A stretch of 64,000 nt of DNA from Clostridia bacterium. Its GTDB lineage: Bacteria > Bacillota > Clostridia > Christensenellales > Aristaeellaceae. The notes under the pieces are model-generated. The model did no database searches. It saw only the letters and a list, made by a program, of their open reading frames with translations, and was not told the DNA's origin. This document shows positions 1 through 7,186 of the stretch, one piece after another. The position numbers and the translations under genes are program-made. Numbering within the stretch: position 1 is the stretch's first letter; each line of letters starts with the position of its first letter. The stretch is taken from positions 62,001 to 126,000 of the forward strand of contig JAFUGS010000068.1 in assembly GCA_017469265.1 (NCBI GenBank), given 5' to 3'.

Positions 1-942
1 TTTCTGATTGTTCAGGGCATGCACCACCGTCAGGTTCACCACGCACAGCGCGCAGAAAACCACCACCACCGCGGCGATACGCCGGCAGTGCCGGTTATAG
101 GCTTTCAGCTTCCGGTGCTGGGCCACGTTGGCGTAGGGCTGGGTGATCCGCGTCCGCTTCACAAACAGCAGAACCGGAATGATCAGGCTCAGCCCGGCGA
201 TCACCAGGATAAAGAACAGCGTATTGTTGGTTGTAAACTTCGCCAGGGGGAAAGCCCAGGGCCAGCTTTTGCTGGAATAGGCCGGCAGCCAGGTCAGCCA
301 GCGGGAGCGGGCGGTCCACTTGCTGACCGCCAGGCCGAAGCAGCGCACCGCGTTGGTCAGCAGGGCCAGATTCATGACCAGGAGCACGGCGCCGGTGGAA
401 TCCAGCTCCATGGCGCACCGGTACAGGAAGGACACATAAACCCACATCAGCAGCAGCGCCAGCAGGTATCCCGCCAGGCGGGTGAAGTACTCCGCGGAGA
501 GGAAACCCTTGCCCGCCGTCTCAAAGATAAAGGGATAGGACAGCACATCCGGAAGCTCGTAAAACAGCAGCAGCGCCGTCAGGGCCGCGCCGCTGATGCC
601 CACGATCCAGCCTCCCGCACCGATGCTTTCCCCGGTGTCGCTGCCATAGAAGGTCAGCTTCCGGTGTTTCCGCCCGAAGGCGATGGAAAAAACGGAAAAC
701 AGCAGGGTGAAGCCAATCGTGGCAAGGAAAATGTAGAAATTCCACTGGTTGGTCGCGATCCGGCTGGTGGTGTTCTTCATCCAGGCCATAACCGCTGACG
801 CCAAAACGCCAGCCAGCACGCCCACCAGGATAAACCGGTCCCCCTTGTGTCCGAAAGCCAGCTTGCACAGGCTCCAGAACAGGCAGATCAGGATAAAGAC
901 CGCCAGCATATCCTCGGTTACGGTTTCCAGATACTTCAGCAA
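1..942 (-). CDS. DUF2318-type membrane protein of iron-uptake operon (partial, runs off left edge)
   Basis: The minus-strand frame from a TTG at 942-940 stays open for 314 codons to the window edge. AGGAGG at 957-952 sits 9 bases before the TTG, which decides the start. The protein is rich in hydrophobic segments, about six to eight predicted membrane helices in the visible part (for example VFILICLFWSLCKLAF and LLALLLMWVYVSFLY). It is the third gene after an FTR1 permease and a P19-like protein. In Campylobacter and many other bacteria that pair is followed by a multi-helix membrane protein with a C-terminal Cys-rich DUF2318 domain, thought to help reduce or pass on iron. The diagnostic Cys-rich domain would lie beyond the edge, so the family call rests on context plus topology. 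Open antisense frames here are shadows. Confidence 0.65.
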   Translation of the reverse strand, partial: MLKYLETVTEDMLAVFILICLFWSLCKLAFGHKGDRFILVGVLAGVLASAVMAWMKNTTSRIATNQWNFYIFLATIGFTLLFSVFSIAFGRKHRKLTFYGSDTGESIGAGGWIVGISGAALTALLLFYELPDVLSYPFIFETAGKGFLSAEYFTRLAGYLLALLLMWVYVSFLYRCAMELDSTGAVLLVMNLALLTNAVRCFGLAVSKWTARSRWLTWLPAYSSKSWPWAFPLAKFTTNNTLFFILVIAGLSLIIPVLLFVKRTRITQPYANVAQHRKLKAYNRHCRRIAAVVVVFCALCVVNLTVVHALNNQK

Positions 943-984
943 AGCGCAGCGCCTCCTGATACATTCTTGGTTGTTAGCATAGGC

Positions 985-1083
985 AAACCGCAGGTTCACA
1001 ATCCCCCGCGGATTGCTGTACCTGCGGTTTGATGAATATGAGGTTTCCCTGTTTGCGGTTCACCGAACCGCGGGTACAGCAGG
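985..1083 (-). promoter_or_regulatory. Competing RNA hairpins between P19 and DUF2318 genes
   Basis: Three segments of this intergenic stretch are mutually complementary. 985-995 (AAACCGCAGGT) pairs perfectly with 1020-1030. The region 1013-1029, which contains that second arm, also pairs with 1067-1083 (15 of 17 bases). In addition 1055-1061 pairs with 1065-1071. On the minus-strand transcript the order is 1083 to 985, so forming the 1067-1083/1013-1029 helix excludes the later 1020-1030/985-995 hairpin. No U-tract follows, so classical termination is not supported. Control of translation of the downstream gene or differential mRNA stability are possibilities. Confidence 0.5.
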
Positions 1084-1091
1084 CGGTGGAA

Positions 1092-1673
1092 TTACCACTC
1101 ACGCACAGTGTATTCCCAGTGTACGAAGTTCACTTCGATGGGGGCTTCCCAGAAGCGGCCCTTCACGCCGGTTTCCTCGTCCACATGCAGCAGGTAGCCG
1201 TTCTCCACAGGGCTGTGGATGGTGAAGGTCAGGGTGTAGGTATCGGAATTCGGCAGGGCGATGTTCGCGCCGTAGTGCGCGCCGTCATCCGCGTTCATGA
1301 CCATGAAGGTGCCTTCCTGGGCCACTTCGCCGGTGGTCTCGGAAACGATCTTGTAGTCCACGGTGCTGTAGGCCAGCCAGTCGCCGGCGCCAAAGCCCAG
1401 ATCATTCTCATTCCAGTGGATGTCGGCTTCCAGGTGGATGTTGCTCTCCTCGACGGTCAGGCCGGCCTGATCGGCAGGCTCCATCTGGACGGGCTGGAAA
1501 TACACGGCCGCCACATGCAGGGGCGCTTCGGTCAGATCCACTTCTTCTTCAGGGGTCTCGGCGGTGCCGTCCAGCAGGATGGGGGTCTCTTCAAATCCGG
1601 CTTCACCCGCGAAAGCGACAGTCAGGCTCAGGGCCATCACGGCAGCCAGCATCATGGCAAGGAACTTCTTCAT
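1092..1673 (-). CDS. P19/Tp34-like exported iron-binding protein
   Basis: 193 aa with a clear signal peptide (MKKFLAMMLAAVMALSLTVAFA, then GEAG) and no lipobox Cys. The mature part has the pattern of the P19/Tp34 family: an N-terminal VAAVYFQPVQM stretch, then a beta-sandwich with HLEADIHW, where the family places metal-binding His/Met residues. These proteins bind divalent metal outside the membrane and work with FTR1-type permeases. Here the gene lies between FTR1 (85 bp upstream) and the DUF2318-like membrane gene, the same trio found in Campylobacter and Treponema iron systems. A good RBS (AGGAGGAAAAG) precedes the ATG. Expected cotranscription from the promoter near 3621-3649. Confidence 0.85.
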   Translation of the reverse strand: MKKFLAMMLAAVMALSLTVAFAGEAGFEETPILLDGTAETPEEEVDLTEAPLHVAAVYFQPVQMEPADQAGLTVEESNIHLEADIHWNENDLGFGAGDWLAYSTVDYKIVSETTGEVAQEGTFMVMNADDGAHYGANIALPNSDTYTLTFTIHSPVENGYLLHVDEETGVKGRFWEAPIEVNFVHWEYTVREW

Positions 1674-1757
1674 GTTCTTTTCCTCCTGTTTTCATTCAAT
1701 GGGTTTTATCTACCTGACGGCGGGCGCTCAGCGGGGACGAGCGCCGCGCCGGGGTAT

Positions 1758-3548
1758 TCACGCTTTAACGGGCTCCCGTCCCCGGGCTTCGTATTCCGCC
1801 CGGATGGCGGCGATCTTTCCCCGGTAGTGGGCGATCATGAAGGTAATCAGCAGGATGACCGCCAGAATCAGCTGGGGCACCAGGGTCTCCAGGTACGGAT
1901 AGATCCCGAAGATCTGGATTACGTCATTTTCCGGAATCCCGGTGACGTACATGGTGACATCAAAGACATTGCCTTCCGCCAGCTCCTTGATGCCGCTGCC
2001 CAGGAAGGCCACGCACATGACCGCCATCAGGATGGAGGTCGCGGTGAAGAAGACCTTGATGGGCAGCTTGATGGACAGCTTCGTAATCGCCAGGTACACG
2101 AACACCAGCAGCACGCAGCCTGCGCCGAATCCGGCCCAGACCATGCCCGCGTTGCCCTCGCTCAGCATCGGCTGATAGAACAGCACCACTTCCGCGCCTT
2201 CCCGGAACACGGAGAGGAACGCGGTAAAGGCCAGGGCAAAGGCGGAATTCCGCTCCACGCCGCTCTGCACCTTGCTGTCGATGTAGTGACTCCAGGAGGC
2301 GGCCTCCGCCTTGGAGATCATCCAGTTGCTGACATAGAAGAGGACGCAGACGGCAATCAGCGCGGTGATGCCCTCGATCACCTCCTGCGCCATGCCGGCG
2401 CCGACGAACGCCTGCTTGGCCCAGGCCAGCACCGCCGCGGCGATGAAGCTGGCCACGATGCCCAGCAGCGCGCCGATGTAGACGTTCCGCAGGCTCTTTC
2501 CGTTGCCGCTCTTCACCAGATAGGCGATGATGGCCGCGATGACCAGGATGGCCTCCAGGCCCTCCCGCACAATGATGCCGAAGGCGCCCAGGAAGGTCAG
2601 CCAGCGGGGATCGCTCTGGGCGGTTTCCGTCTCCGCCGCTTCGCCGGCAGCCTCCGCGGCCGCCGCGGCCTTCTCCGCTTCCTCCGCGGCCTTCTTTTCG
2701 TCCAGCGACGCGGCCTTGGCGCTCAGCACTGTCTTCAGGGCCTTGATTTCCCGCTTGAATTTCTTGGATTCAAACTTCTCCGCGCCCCGGGCCGCGATGC
2801 CCTTTACCGTGGCAAACTGTTCGTCCACCGCCTCCCGGTCCTCGATGCTCATGTCGCTGTAGATCGCGTGATCCAGCCCGGATTCCTCGTAGACGGTGTA
2901 GAACGCCGTGTTCACATTATCCAGCGCCGCCTCGAAATCCCGGCCGTTGTAGCCGGTGCTGGCGGTGGTCAGCAGCTCGTCCATGGCCTCAAAGGCCGCT
3001 GTCCAGCTGGGATACATCACCTTCGCGTTGGGATCGCCCACCAGCTCCGGCCAGGGCTCGGAAGCCACCTGGCTGCCGCTGAGCCAGTAGGTCATCTCCG
3101 TCTCCGGCTCCCCGTCCTTGGCGGCCAGCTTGTTCGCGTCGGTCCGGATCATGGTCTTCAGCTTGACCAGTTCCGTCCGGACCTCCTTCTGGGTTTCCGG
3201 ATCGTCGTTGGGCTTTTTCACCGCGGCCTTGCAGGTGGAAAACTGCAGCTCCACCGCGTTCTTCCGGGGGCCGGAAATATAGGTCAGCGTCTGCCGCTCA
3301 AAGCCCGTGATCTCATAAATCTGGAAATAAGCGTCGCTGACATTTTTATAGGCTTCGCCCGCCTTGCCGGCCAGATACAGCTCAAAAGCCTCGTCCGCCA
3401 GCTTGTCAATCTCCGTGGCGGCGGAACCCCAGCGGTTCCCTTCTTCATACACCACAGTTGCCCGGGCCCCGTTTCCTCCCGGAAGCGTCACGCAGCCCAG
3501 CGCCAGCAGAAACGCCGCCAGCAGCGCCATCCCGCGCTTTATCCTCAT
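1758..3548 (-). CDS. FTR1 family high-affinity iron permease
   Basis: 596 aa. Residues 1-30 form a signal sequence. About 30-300 are an extracytoplasmic helical region ending in an Ala/Glu-rich linker. The rest is a membrane domain of about seven helices. Both REGxE motifs of the FTR1/EfeU family are present: VREGLEAILV and FREGAEVVLF, whose Glu residues line the iron path. The long N-terminal domain is typical of bacterial three-part FTR1 systems, as opposed to the short EfeU. The start ATG is preceded by GAAGGAGAGG. It is the first gene of FTR1-P19-DUF2318 and lies behind a strong promoter overlapped by repeated GTTAG/CTAAC half-sites, so iron or redox control is likely. Iron is inferred from the family. 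Confidence 0.93.
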   Translation of the reverse strand: MRIKRGMALLAAFLLALGCVTLPGGNGARATVVYEEGNRWGSAATEIDKLADEAFELYLAGKAGEAYKNVSDAYFQIYEITGFERQTLTYISGPRKNAVELQFSTCKAAVKKPNDDPETQKEVRTELVKLKTMIRTDANKLAAKDGEPETEMTYWLSGSQVASEPWPELVGDPNAKVMYPSWTAAFEAMDELLTTASTGYNGRDFEAALDNVNTAFYTVYEESGLDHAIYSDMSIEDREAVDEQFATVKGIAARGAEKFESKKFKREIKALKTVLSAKAASLDEKKAAEEAEKAAAAAEAAGEAAETETAQSDPRWLTFLGAFGIIVREGLEAILVIAAIIAYLVKSGNGKSLRNVYIGALLGIVASFIAAAVLAWAKQAFVGAGMAQEVIEGITALIAVCVLFYVSNWMISKAEAASWSHYIDSKVQSGVERNSAFALAFTAFLSVFREGAEVVLFYQPMLSEGNAGMVWAGFGAGCVLLVFVYLAITKLSIKLPIKVFFTATSILMAVMCVAFLGSGIKELAEGNVFDVTMYVTGIPENDVIQIFGIYPYLETLVPQLILAVILLITFMIAHYRGKIAAIRAEYEARGREPVKA

Positions 3549-3585
3549 GATTTGCGCCTCTCCTTCGTTCCTCCATTACTGATGG

Positions 3586-3649
3586 CTAACAGTTGTTAGA
3601 GCTCGCTAACCACATGCCGTATGTTAGCACCCTCTAACCTTGTTGTCAA
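3586..3649 (-). promoter_or_regulatory. FTR1 operon promoter overlapped by GTTAG/CTAAC operator array
   Basis: On the minus strand TTGACA (3649-3644) and TAACAT (3626-3621) are separated by exactly 17 bp. Five CTAAC/GTTAG half-sites lie in and just after it: 3586-3590, 3595-3599, 3606-3610, 3623-3627 and 3634-3638. They build the near-palindrome CTAACAGTTGTTAG (3586-3599) and GCTAAC-12 bp-GTTAGC (3605-3628). Several half-sites fall inside the spacer, over the -10 and over the expected start, a layout suited to repression. The half-site resembles part of the DtxR/IdeR iron box, but a MarR-type factor is also possible. Confidence 0.75.
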
Positions 3650-3671
3650 TAGGCAACTTTCCGCTCCGCGC

Positions 3672-3704
3672 AAAAAAAAGAACGCCGGCATGCTTTTCCG
3701 GCGT
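3672..3704 (-). terminator. Terminator of the peroxide/OhrR operon
   Basis: ACGCCGG (3682-3688) pairs with CCGGCGT (3698-3704). On the minus strand the hairpin is followed by T-C-T8 (complement of 3672-3681). It separates the ohrR-like gene from the FTR1 promoter. Confidence 0.9.
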
Positions 3705-3743
3705 CCCTCTGTGTTTTCCGTTTTTCACGTTTTCTCTTCGGCT

Positions 3744-4190
3744 TTACGCTTCCAGCAGGGTATGCAGAAGCTGATACAGGGTCATGGCTTCCTGCGGCTC
3801 CAGCTTGACACAGCGGCCCACCGCCTGGGGCACGTCCCTCGCCTTTTCCCGCATTTTCCAGCCCCGTTCTGTCAGCCGGACATGCACCACCCGCTCATCC
3901 TCCGGTCCGCGGCTTCGCGTCAGGTAACCCGCTTCCTCCATTTTTTTGACCAGGGGCGTGATCGTGCCGTTGTCCAGATGCAGCCTGCGGCAAAGCTCTC
4001 CCACCGTGGTTTCCCCATACTCCCAGAGGCAGAGAAAAACGATGTACTGGGTATAGGTCAGCCCCAGCGGCTTCAGCAGCGGCGTGTAGGCGTTCACAAT
4101 CCTGCGGGCCGCCGCGTACAGCGGAAAGCACAGCTGACTTTCCAGCATCAGCTGGGGATAAAGCTCCGGGCTGGTCATTTCTTCCGGCAT
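3744..4190 (-). CDS. MarR/OhrR-family peroxide-sensing repressor
   Basis: 148 aa from the ATG at 4190, chosen because AGGAGA lies 6 bases upstream; an in-frame ATG at 4208 has no such site. Residues near 25-45 carry the OhrR signature QLCFPLYAAAR, whose single Cys is the peroxide sensor in OhrR. It is followed by LGLTYTQYIVFLCLWE and a winged helix (LHLDNGTITPLVKKMEEAGYL, then a wing with RGPEDERVV). In characterised OhrR, oxidation of the Cys releases DNA. It is the last gene of a thiol-peroxidase/thioredoxin gene set on the same strand, consistent with control of that set. Candidate operators are the twin palindromes at 6268-6328. A dedicated promoter was not recognised. Confidence 0.85.
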   Translation of the reverse strand: MPEEMTSPELYPQLMLESQLCFPLYAAARRIVNAYTPLLKPLGLTYTQYIVFLCLWEYGETTVGELCRRLHLDNGTITPLVKKMEEAGYLTRSRGPEDERVVHVRLTERGWKMREKARDVPQAVGRCVKLEPQEAMTLYQLLHTLLEA

Positions 4191-4208
4191 GGTTTTTCTC
4201 CTGTTCAT

Positions 4209-4247
4209 GGAACCGCCCGCCCCTGGACAGCAGGCGCGGGCGGTTCC
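4209..4247. other. Perfect 12-bp inverted repeat just upstream of the ohrR-like gene
   Basis: GGAACCGCCCGC (4209-4220) pairs with GCGGGCGGTTCC (4236-4247) around a 15-base loop. It ends 18 bases before the chosen ATG and has no U-tract in either direction. As RNA it could modulate translation or protect the mRNA end. Confidence 0.6.
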
Positions 4248-4292
4248 GTATTGCGTCTTTCAGCCGTGAACGCGGCCATCAAAGATTTATTC

Positions 4293-4328
4293 TTTCCGGG
4301 AGCCATGGCTTCCCGCGTTTCCCGGAAA
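4293..4328 (-). terminator. Possible weak terminator after trxA
   Basis: TTTCCGGG (4293-4300) pairs with CCCGGAAA (4321-4328), with an inner GGAAGCC/GGCT stem. The minus-strand 3' flank is A/T-rich (GAATAAATCTTT) but not a clean U-run, so partial termination between trxA and the ohrR-like gene is the most that can be claimed. Confidence 0.45.
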
Positions 4329-4338
4329 TGGGCACGGC

Positions 4339-4653
4339 TTACAGGTTTCCCTTGACCCAGGCCGCGATCGCGGGCTGAGGCTTGAAGCCGATGGACTGAT
4401 CCACAAACTGGCCCTTTTTCATCAGCACCAGGCAGGGAACACTCTGCACGCGGTATTCCGCCGCCAGCTCCGGGCAGTCATCCACATCCACGCCGTAGAA
4501 GGAAACCTTTCCCGCCAGCTCCTCACTGACAGCCTCCAGCACCGGGGCCAGCATCCGGCAGGGCCCGCACCAGGTGGCGTTGAAATCCACAACCGCCACA
4601 TCCGCCTGCTTCGCTTCGTTTTCAAATTCCTGCGTGTTGATCTGCTTAACCAT
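4339..4653 (-). CDS. trxA: Thioredoxin
   Basis: 104 aa from the ATG at 4653 behind AAGGAG; longer in-frame starts lack a ribosome site. It is a complete thioredoxin fold with the active site WCGPC near residues 30-34, the cis-Pro segment SVPCLVLMKKG and a C-terminal helix. It should reduce disulfides in the cytoplasm and supply electrons to the Cys-type glutathione peroxidase encoded upstream in the same operon. The neighbouring flavoprotein reductase (131 bp upstream) is its presumed reductant. Size and motifs are ordinary for the family. An extra Cys follows the active site (CPELAAEY, and SVPC). Confidence 0.95.
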   Translation of the reverse strand: MVKQINTQEFENEAKQADVAVVDFNATWCGPCRMLAPVLEAVSEELAGKVSFYGVDVDDCPELAAEYRVQSVPCLVLMKKGQFVDQSIGFKPQPAIAAWVKGNL

Positions 4654-4784
4654 TTTCTTTCTCCTTTTCCGGTCCCCTGGGGACGCGATTGTTTTATATT
4701 TCCGCCGGCACGTTTTTTCCGCCATCCGTTTCCCAGTTCAGCGCCTTCGTTCCACGCCGGCGCGTCTCACCGCCGGCTCCGATA

Positions 4785-5648
4785 TCAGCGGTTTTTCATC
4801 TGATCCAGATAGCTGACAGCGCTCAGCGCCGCGATGTTGCCCTCTCCCGCCGCCTTGATGTACTGATAGGGTGTGCCTACCAGATCCCCGCAGGCGAAGC
4901 ATCCGGGCAGGTTGGTTTCCATCCGGCGGTTCACTTTCACATGGGCGCCTTCCGTCTCCAGCCCCGGCACCAGCTGCCCCGGCGCCACCGCTTCCCGCAG
5001 CACAAAAACCGCCTGCGCTGGGTAGCTTCCTTCCGCCGTCTCCACCCGCATGCCGCCTTCCGCGCGGCTGAGGGCGGTTACCTTCTCCCGGATCACGTTT
5101 ACCTTTTCCGGCAGGCGCGGCGCGTCCGCGTACATGGGGAAGTATTTCACTTCCGGGCAGATCTCGCTGAGGAAGGCCGCCTCGGATTCCTCCCCGGCGC
5201 TGTAGGCCACAACGGCCACTTCCTTCCCCCGCACCAGGGCCGCGTCACAGGTGGCGCAGTAGCTGACCCCGTGGCCCAGGTTTTCTTCTTCCCCCGGCAG
5301 GAGCTTTCCCTGCACGACGCCCGTCGCCAGAATGACCGTACTGGCTTCCAGCATCCGCTCGCCGGCCTGCAGGGCGAAATAGTCGCCCATGGCGTACACG
5401 GCGCTGACCCGCTCCTCGGTGATCCCAATGCCCAGCTGATCCAGATGCCGCTGGAAGGCATCCGCCAGATCCGACCCTTTCACCGCCGGGAAACCCAGAT
5501 AATTCTGGATTTCATGCGCCCGGCGCAGCTTCTGGCTCAGATCCTTCGCGCCGATCAGCAGCACCTTCTTGTTCCGGATGGTGCCGGTGATGGCCGCTTC
5601 CAGTCCGGCCGGGCCGGTGCCGATAATGGCGATATCATACCGATCCAT
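4785..5648 (-). CDS. Thioredoxin reductase-like flavoprotein with degenerate NAD(P)H site
   Basis: 287 aa from the ATG at 5648 (GGAGAAGGAGAA upstream). The N-terminal FAD motif GTGPAG (IAIIGTGPAGLEAA) and C-terminal FAD segment (GCFACGDLVGTPYQYIKAAGEG) are intact, and the redox site CATC sits near residue 135. The second nucleotide-binding region is not normal: where TrxB has GGGxSA it reads VAVVAYSAGEESEAAF, and the HRRxxxR NADPH-phosphate motif is missing. Clostridial ferredoxin-dependent flavin thioredoxin reductases (FFTR) and related deep-branching TrxB-like proteins lack the same elements. It lies between gpx and trxA, so thioredoxin is the expected substrate. Electron donor unproven; ferredoxin is inferred. 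Confidence 0.88.
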   Translation of the reverse strand: MDRYDIAIIGTGPAGLEAAITGTIRNKKVLLIGAKDLSQKLRRAHEIQNYLGFPAVKGSDLADAFQRHLDQLGIGITEERVSAVYAMGDYFALQAGERMLEASTVILATGVVQGKLLPGEEENLGHGVSYCATCDAALVRGKEVAVVAYSAGEESEAAFLSEICPEVKYFPMYADAPRLPEKVNVIREKVTALSRAEGGMRVETAEGSYPAQAVFVLREAVAPGQLVPGLETEGAHVKVNRRMETNLPGCFACGDLVGTPYQYIKAAGEGNIAALSAVSYLDQMKNR

Positions 5649-5690
5649 GGTCTTCTCCTTCTCCGGTTCCGCCGGCCCGGTCAATTCGCC

Positions 5691-6233
5691 TTACAGCAGG
5701 CTTTCCACGCAGGCCCTGACTTCCTTCATGTCCGCGGTGGGCTCAAAACGGGCCACCACATTGCCCTGCCGGTCGCAGACGAACTTGGTAAAGTTCCACT
5801 TGATGTCCGGGTTATTCTTGTAATTCTTGTCCAGCTTCTTCAGCATGGCGCTCATGGCCAGCGCCATGGGGCCATGTCCAAAGCCCTCAAAGCCCTTCTG
5901 GCTCTTCAGGTAGGCGAAAAGCGGCAGCTGGTTGTCCCCGTTGACGTCGCTCTTCTTCATCTGAGGGAACTGGGTGTTGTACTTCAGGGTGCAGAACTCG
6001 TGAATCTCCTCATCCGTCCCCGGCGTCTGACCCGCGAACTGATTGCAGGGCACATCTATGATCTCCAGACCCTTCTCGTGATCCGCTTCATAGATCGCTT
6101 CCAGGTCCTTGTACTGGGGCGTGAATCCGCAGCCCGTGGCGGTGTTGACAATCAGCAGCACCTTGCCTTCATAGTTCTTCAGGGAAACTTCTTCCCCCTT
6201 AGGGGTCGTCACCGCGTAATCATAAACGTTCAT
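5691..6233 (-). CDS. Glutathione peroxidase family (thioredoxin-dependent, Cys type)
   Basis: 180 aa from the ATG at 6233, preceded by GGAAGGAG; the in-frame extension to 6311 would begin inside the promoter. The catalytic triad positions are visible: Cys in TATGCGFTPQY (not selenocysteine), Gln in PCNQFAGQ and Trp in KWNFTKF. Such bacterial enzymes reduce H2O2 and organic hydroperoxides using thioredoxin rather than glutathione. A resolving Cys is likely in HEFCTLKYN. First gene of gpx, trxB-like, trxA, ohrR-like; the promoter at 6283-6311 is flanked by two identical palindromic sites. Length is normal for the family. Confidence 0.94.
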   Translation of the reverse strand: MNVYDYAVTTPKGEEVSLKNYEGKVLLIVNTATGCGFTPQYKDLEAIYEADHEKGLEIIDVPCNQFAGQTPGTDEEIHEFCTLKYNTQFPQMKKSDVNGDNQLPLFAYLKSQKGFEGFGHGPMALAMSAMLKKLDKNYKNNPDIKWNFTKFVCDRQGNVVARFEPTADMKEVRACVESLL

Positions 6234-6267
6234 TTTGTGCTCCTTCCCGATCCGGCTTCTTCGGAAA

Positions 6268-6328
6268 CCTTTGATCAAATATAATTTAACACAGCATTTC
6301 ACATCTGTCAATACCTTTGATCAAATAT
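6268..6328 (-). promoter_or_regulatory. gpx operon promoter with twin TTTGATCAAA operators
   Basis: TTGACA (6311-6306), 17 bp, TAAATT (6288-6283) form a good minus-strand promoter. The 15-mer CCTTTGATCAAATAT occurs identically at 6268-6282 and 6314-6328 (plus-strand reading), each holding the perfect palindrome TTTGATCAAA. One copy abuts the -35 on its upstream side; the other covers the expected transcription start. This is a textbook repressor layout; the linked OhrR-like protein is the first candidate to bind. Confidence 0.8.
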
Positions 6329-6368
6329 TTTTCTTTTTCCGAAAATGTCTCCCTTCCGCGATCCTGAA

Positions 6369-6460
6369 ACAGCTCCCCTGCGAAGCACGGGAGCAGGAAA
6401 ACCATTGATCATCCGCGAAGCGGACAGCATGCTTTTACGCTGATTTGAATCAATCAGCGC
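6369..6460 (-). other. Stem-loops at the end of the PBP/LDT/CvpA operon
   Basis: Two inverted repeats lie between the end of cvpA and the gpx promoter: GCTCCC/GGGAGC around 6371-6394, and CGCTGATT (6438-6445) with AATCAGCG (6452-6459). Neither is followed by a clear U-run on the minus strand, so they are only possible operon ends. Nothing coding was seen in 6329-6464. Confidence 0.35.
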
Positions 6461-6464
6461 TTCC

Positions 6465-7172
6465 TTAAAGATGCCCGTTCATGATGGACAGGATGAGCTG
6501 ATTGCTGTTAAAGAGCGGCGCCAGCGTGCTGGCCTTCACCAGCTCATCGATTCCCTGAATCGGCACCATGGTCTGAATCAGCGGCAGCAGCGCGAAGGCC
6601 AGGAAGCACAGCAGCGCGCCGCGCAGCAGTCCAAAAACTCCGCCGGTCAGGGCGTTCAGCTGCTTCAGCACCGGGAAGCGGAATACCACCTTAAGAAAGT
6701 TCAGGATAAAATGCACCACCAGAAAGCAGACCAGAAAACAGACCAGAAAGCAGATCACGTTCATGACCGCCCCCACGATGGTCTGGCTCACATAATCCCC
6801 GACCTTTGTCAGTCCCGCGCTCTGGAAGGCCTGGGCCTGCAGGTTATTCTGCAGCAGCGTATTCAGCGGCGCCGGCAGGTTGACCCGGCTCAGCACCTCC
6901 GTAATGGCGCTGCCGCTCAGGGCGGAAACGCTGGTCTGCGCCAGGGTCTGATCACCGATGCGGGTTCCCGCGTCCGTATAGGACATGAGGGTTTTCATCA
7001 GCTCCGGATTGCTCTGCACCCAGGCCACCAGCCGCGGATTCAGCCAATAGCTGAGCCCCAGGGACAGCGCGCATCCGCCCAGCGAGGCCACCGAGGCCAC
7101 AAAGCCCCGGTACAGCCCCACCAGCACGCTGAGCCCCAGAATGCCCAGAATGATCATGTCAACGATGTTCAT
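6465..7172 (-). CDS. CvpA family membrane protein
   Basis: 235 aa from ATG 7172; a GTG at 7190 overlapping the upstream stop (GTGA) is an alternative start. The N-terminus NIVDMIILGILGLSVLVGLYRG matches the CvpA (colicin V production) family, with about four membrane segments and a polar loop between helices 2 and 3. CvpA proteins are linked to envelope homeostasis, but their activity is not known. Third gene after a class A PBP and an L,D-transpeptidase, which places it in cell-wall synthesis. Note the repeated ICFLVCFLVCFLVVHF run in helix 3. Confidence 0.82.
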   Translation of the reverse strand: MNIVDMIILGILGLSVLVGLYRGFVASVASLGGCALSLGLSYWLNPRLVAWVQSNPELMKTLMSYTDAGTRIGDQTLAQTSVSALSGSAITEVLSRVNLPAPLNTLLQNNLQAQAFQSAGLTKVGDYVSQTIVGAVMNVICFLVCFLVCFLVVHFILNFLKVVFRFPVLKQLNALTGGVFGLLRGALLCFLAFALLPLIQTMVPIQGIDELVKASTLAPLFNSNQLILSIMNGHL

Positions 7173-7186
7173 CTCTCTGTCTTCCC

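Noticed and set aside
1029..3599. 856-codon open frame on the plus strand
   Set aside because: Antisense shadow of P19 and FTR1; its product is a low-complexity His/Gly/Gln-rich sequence.
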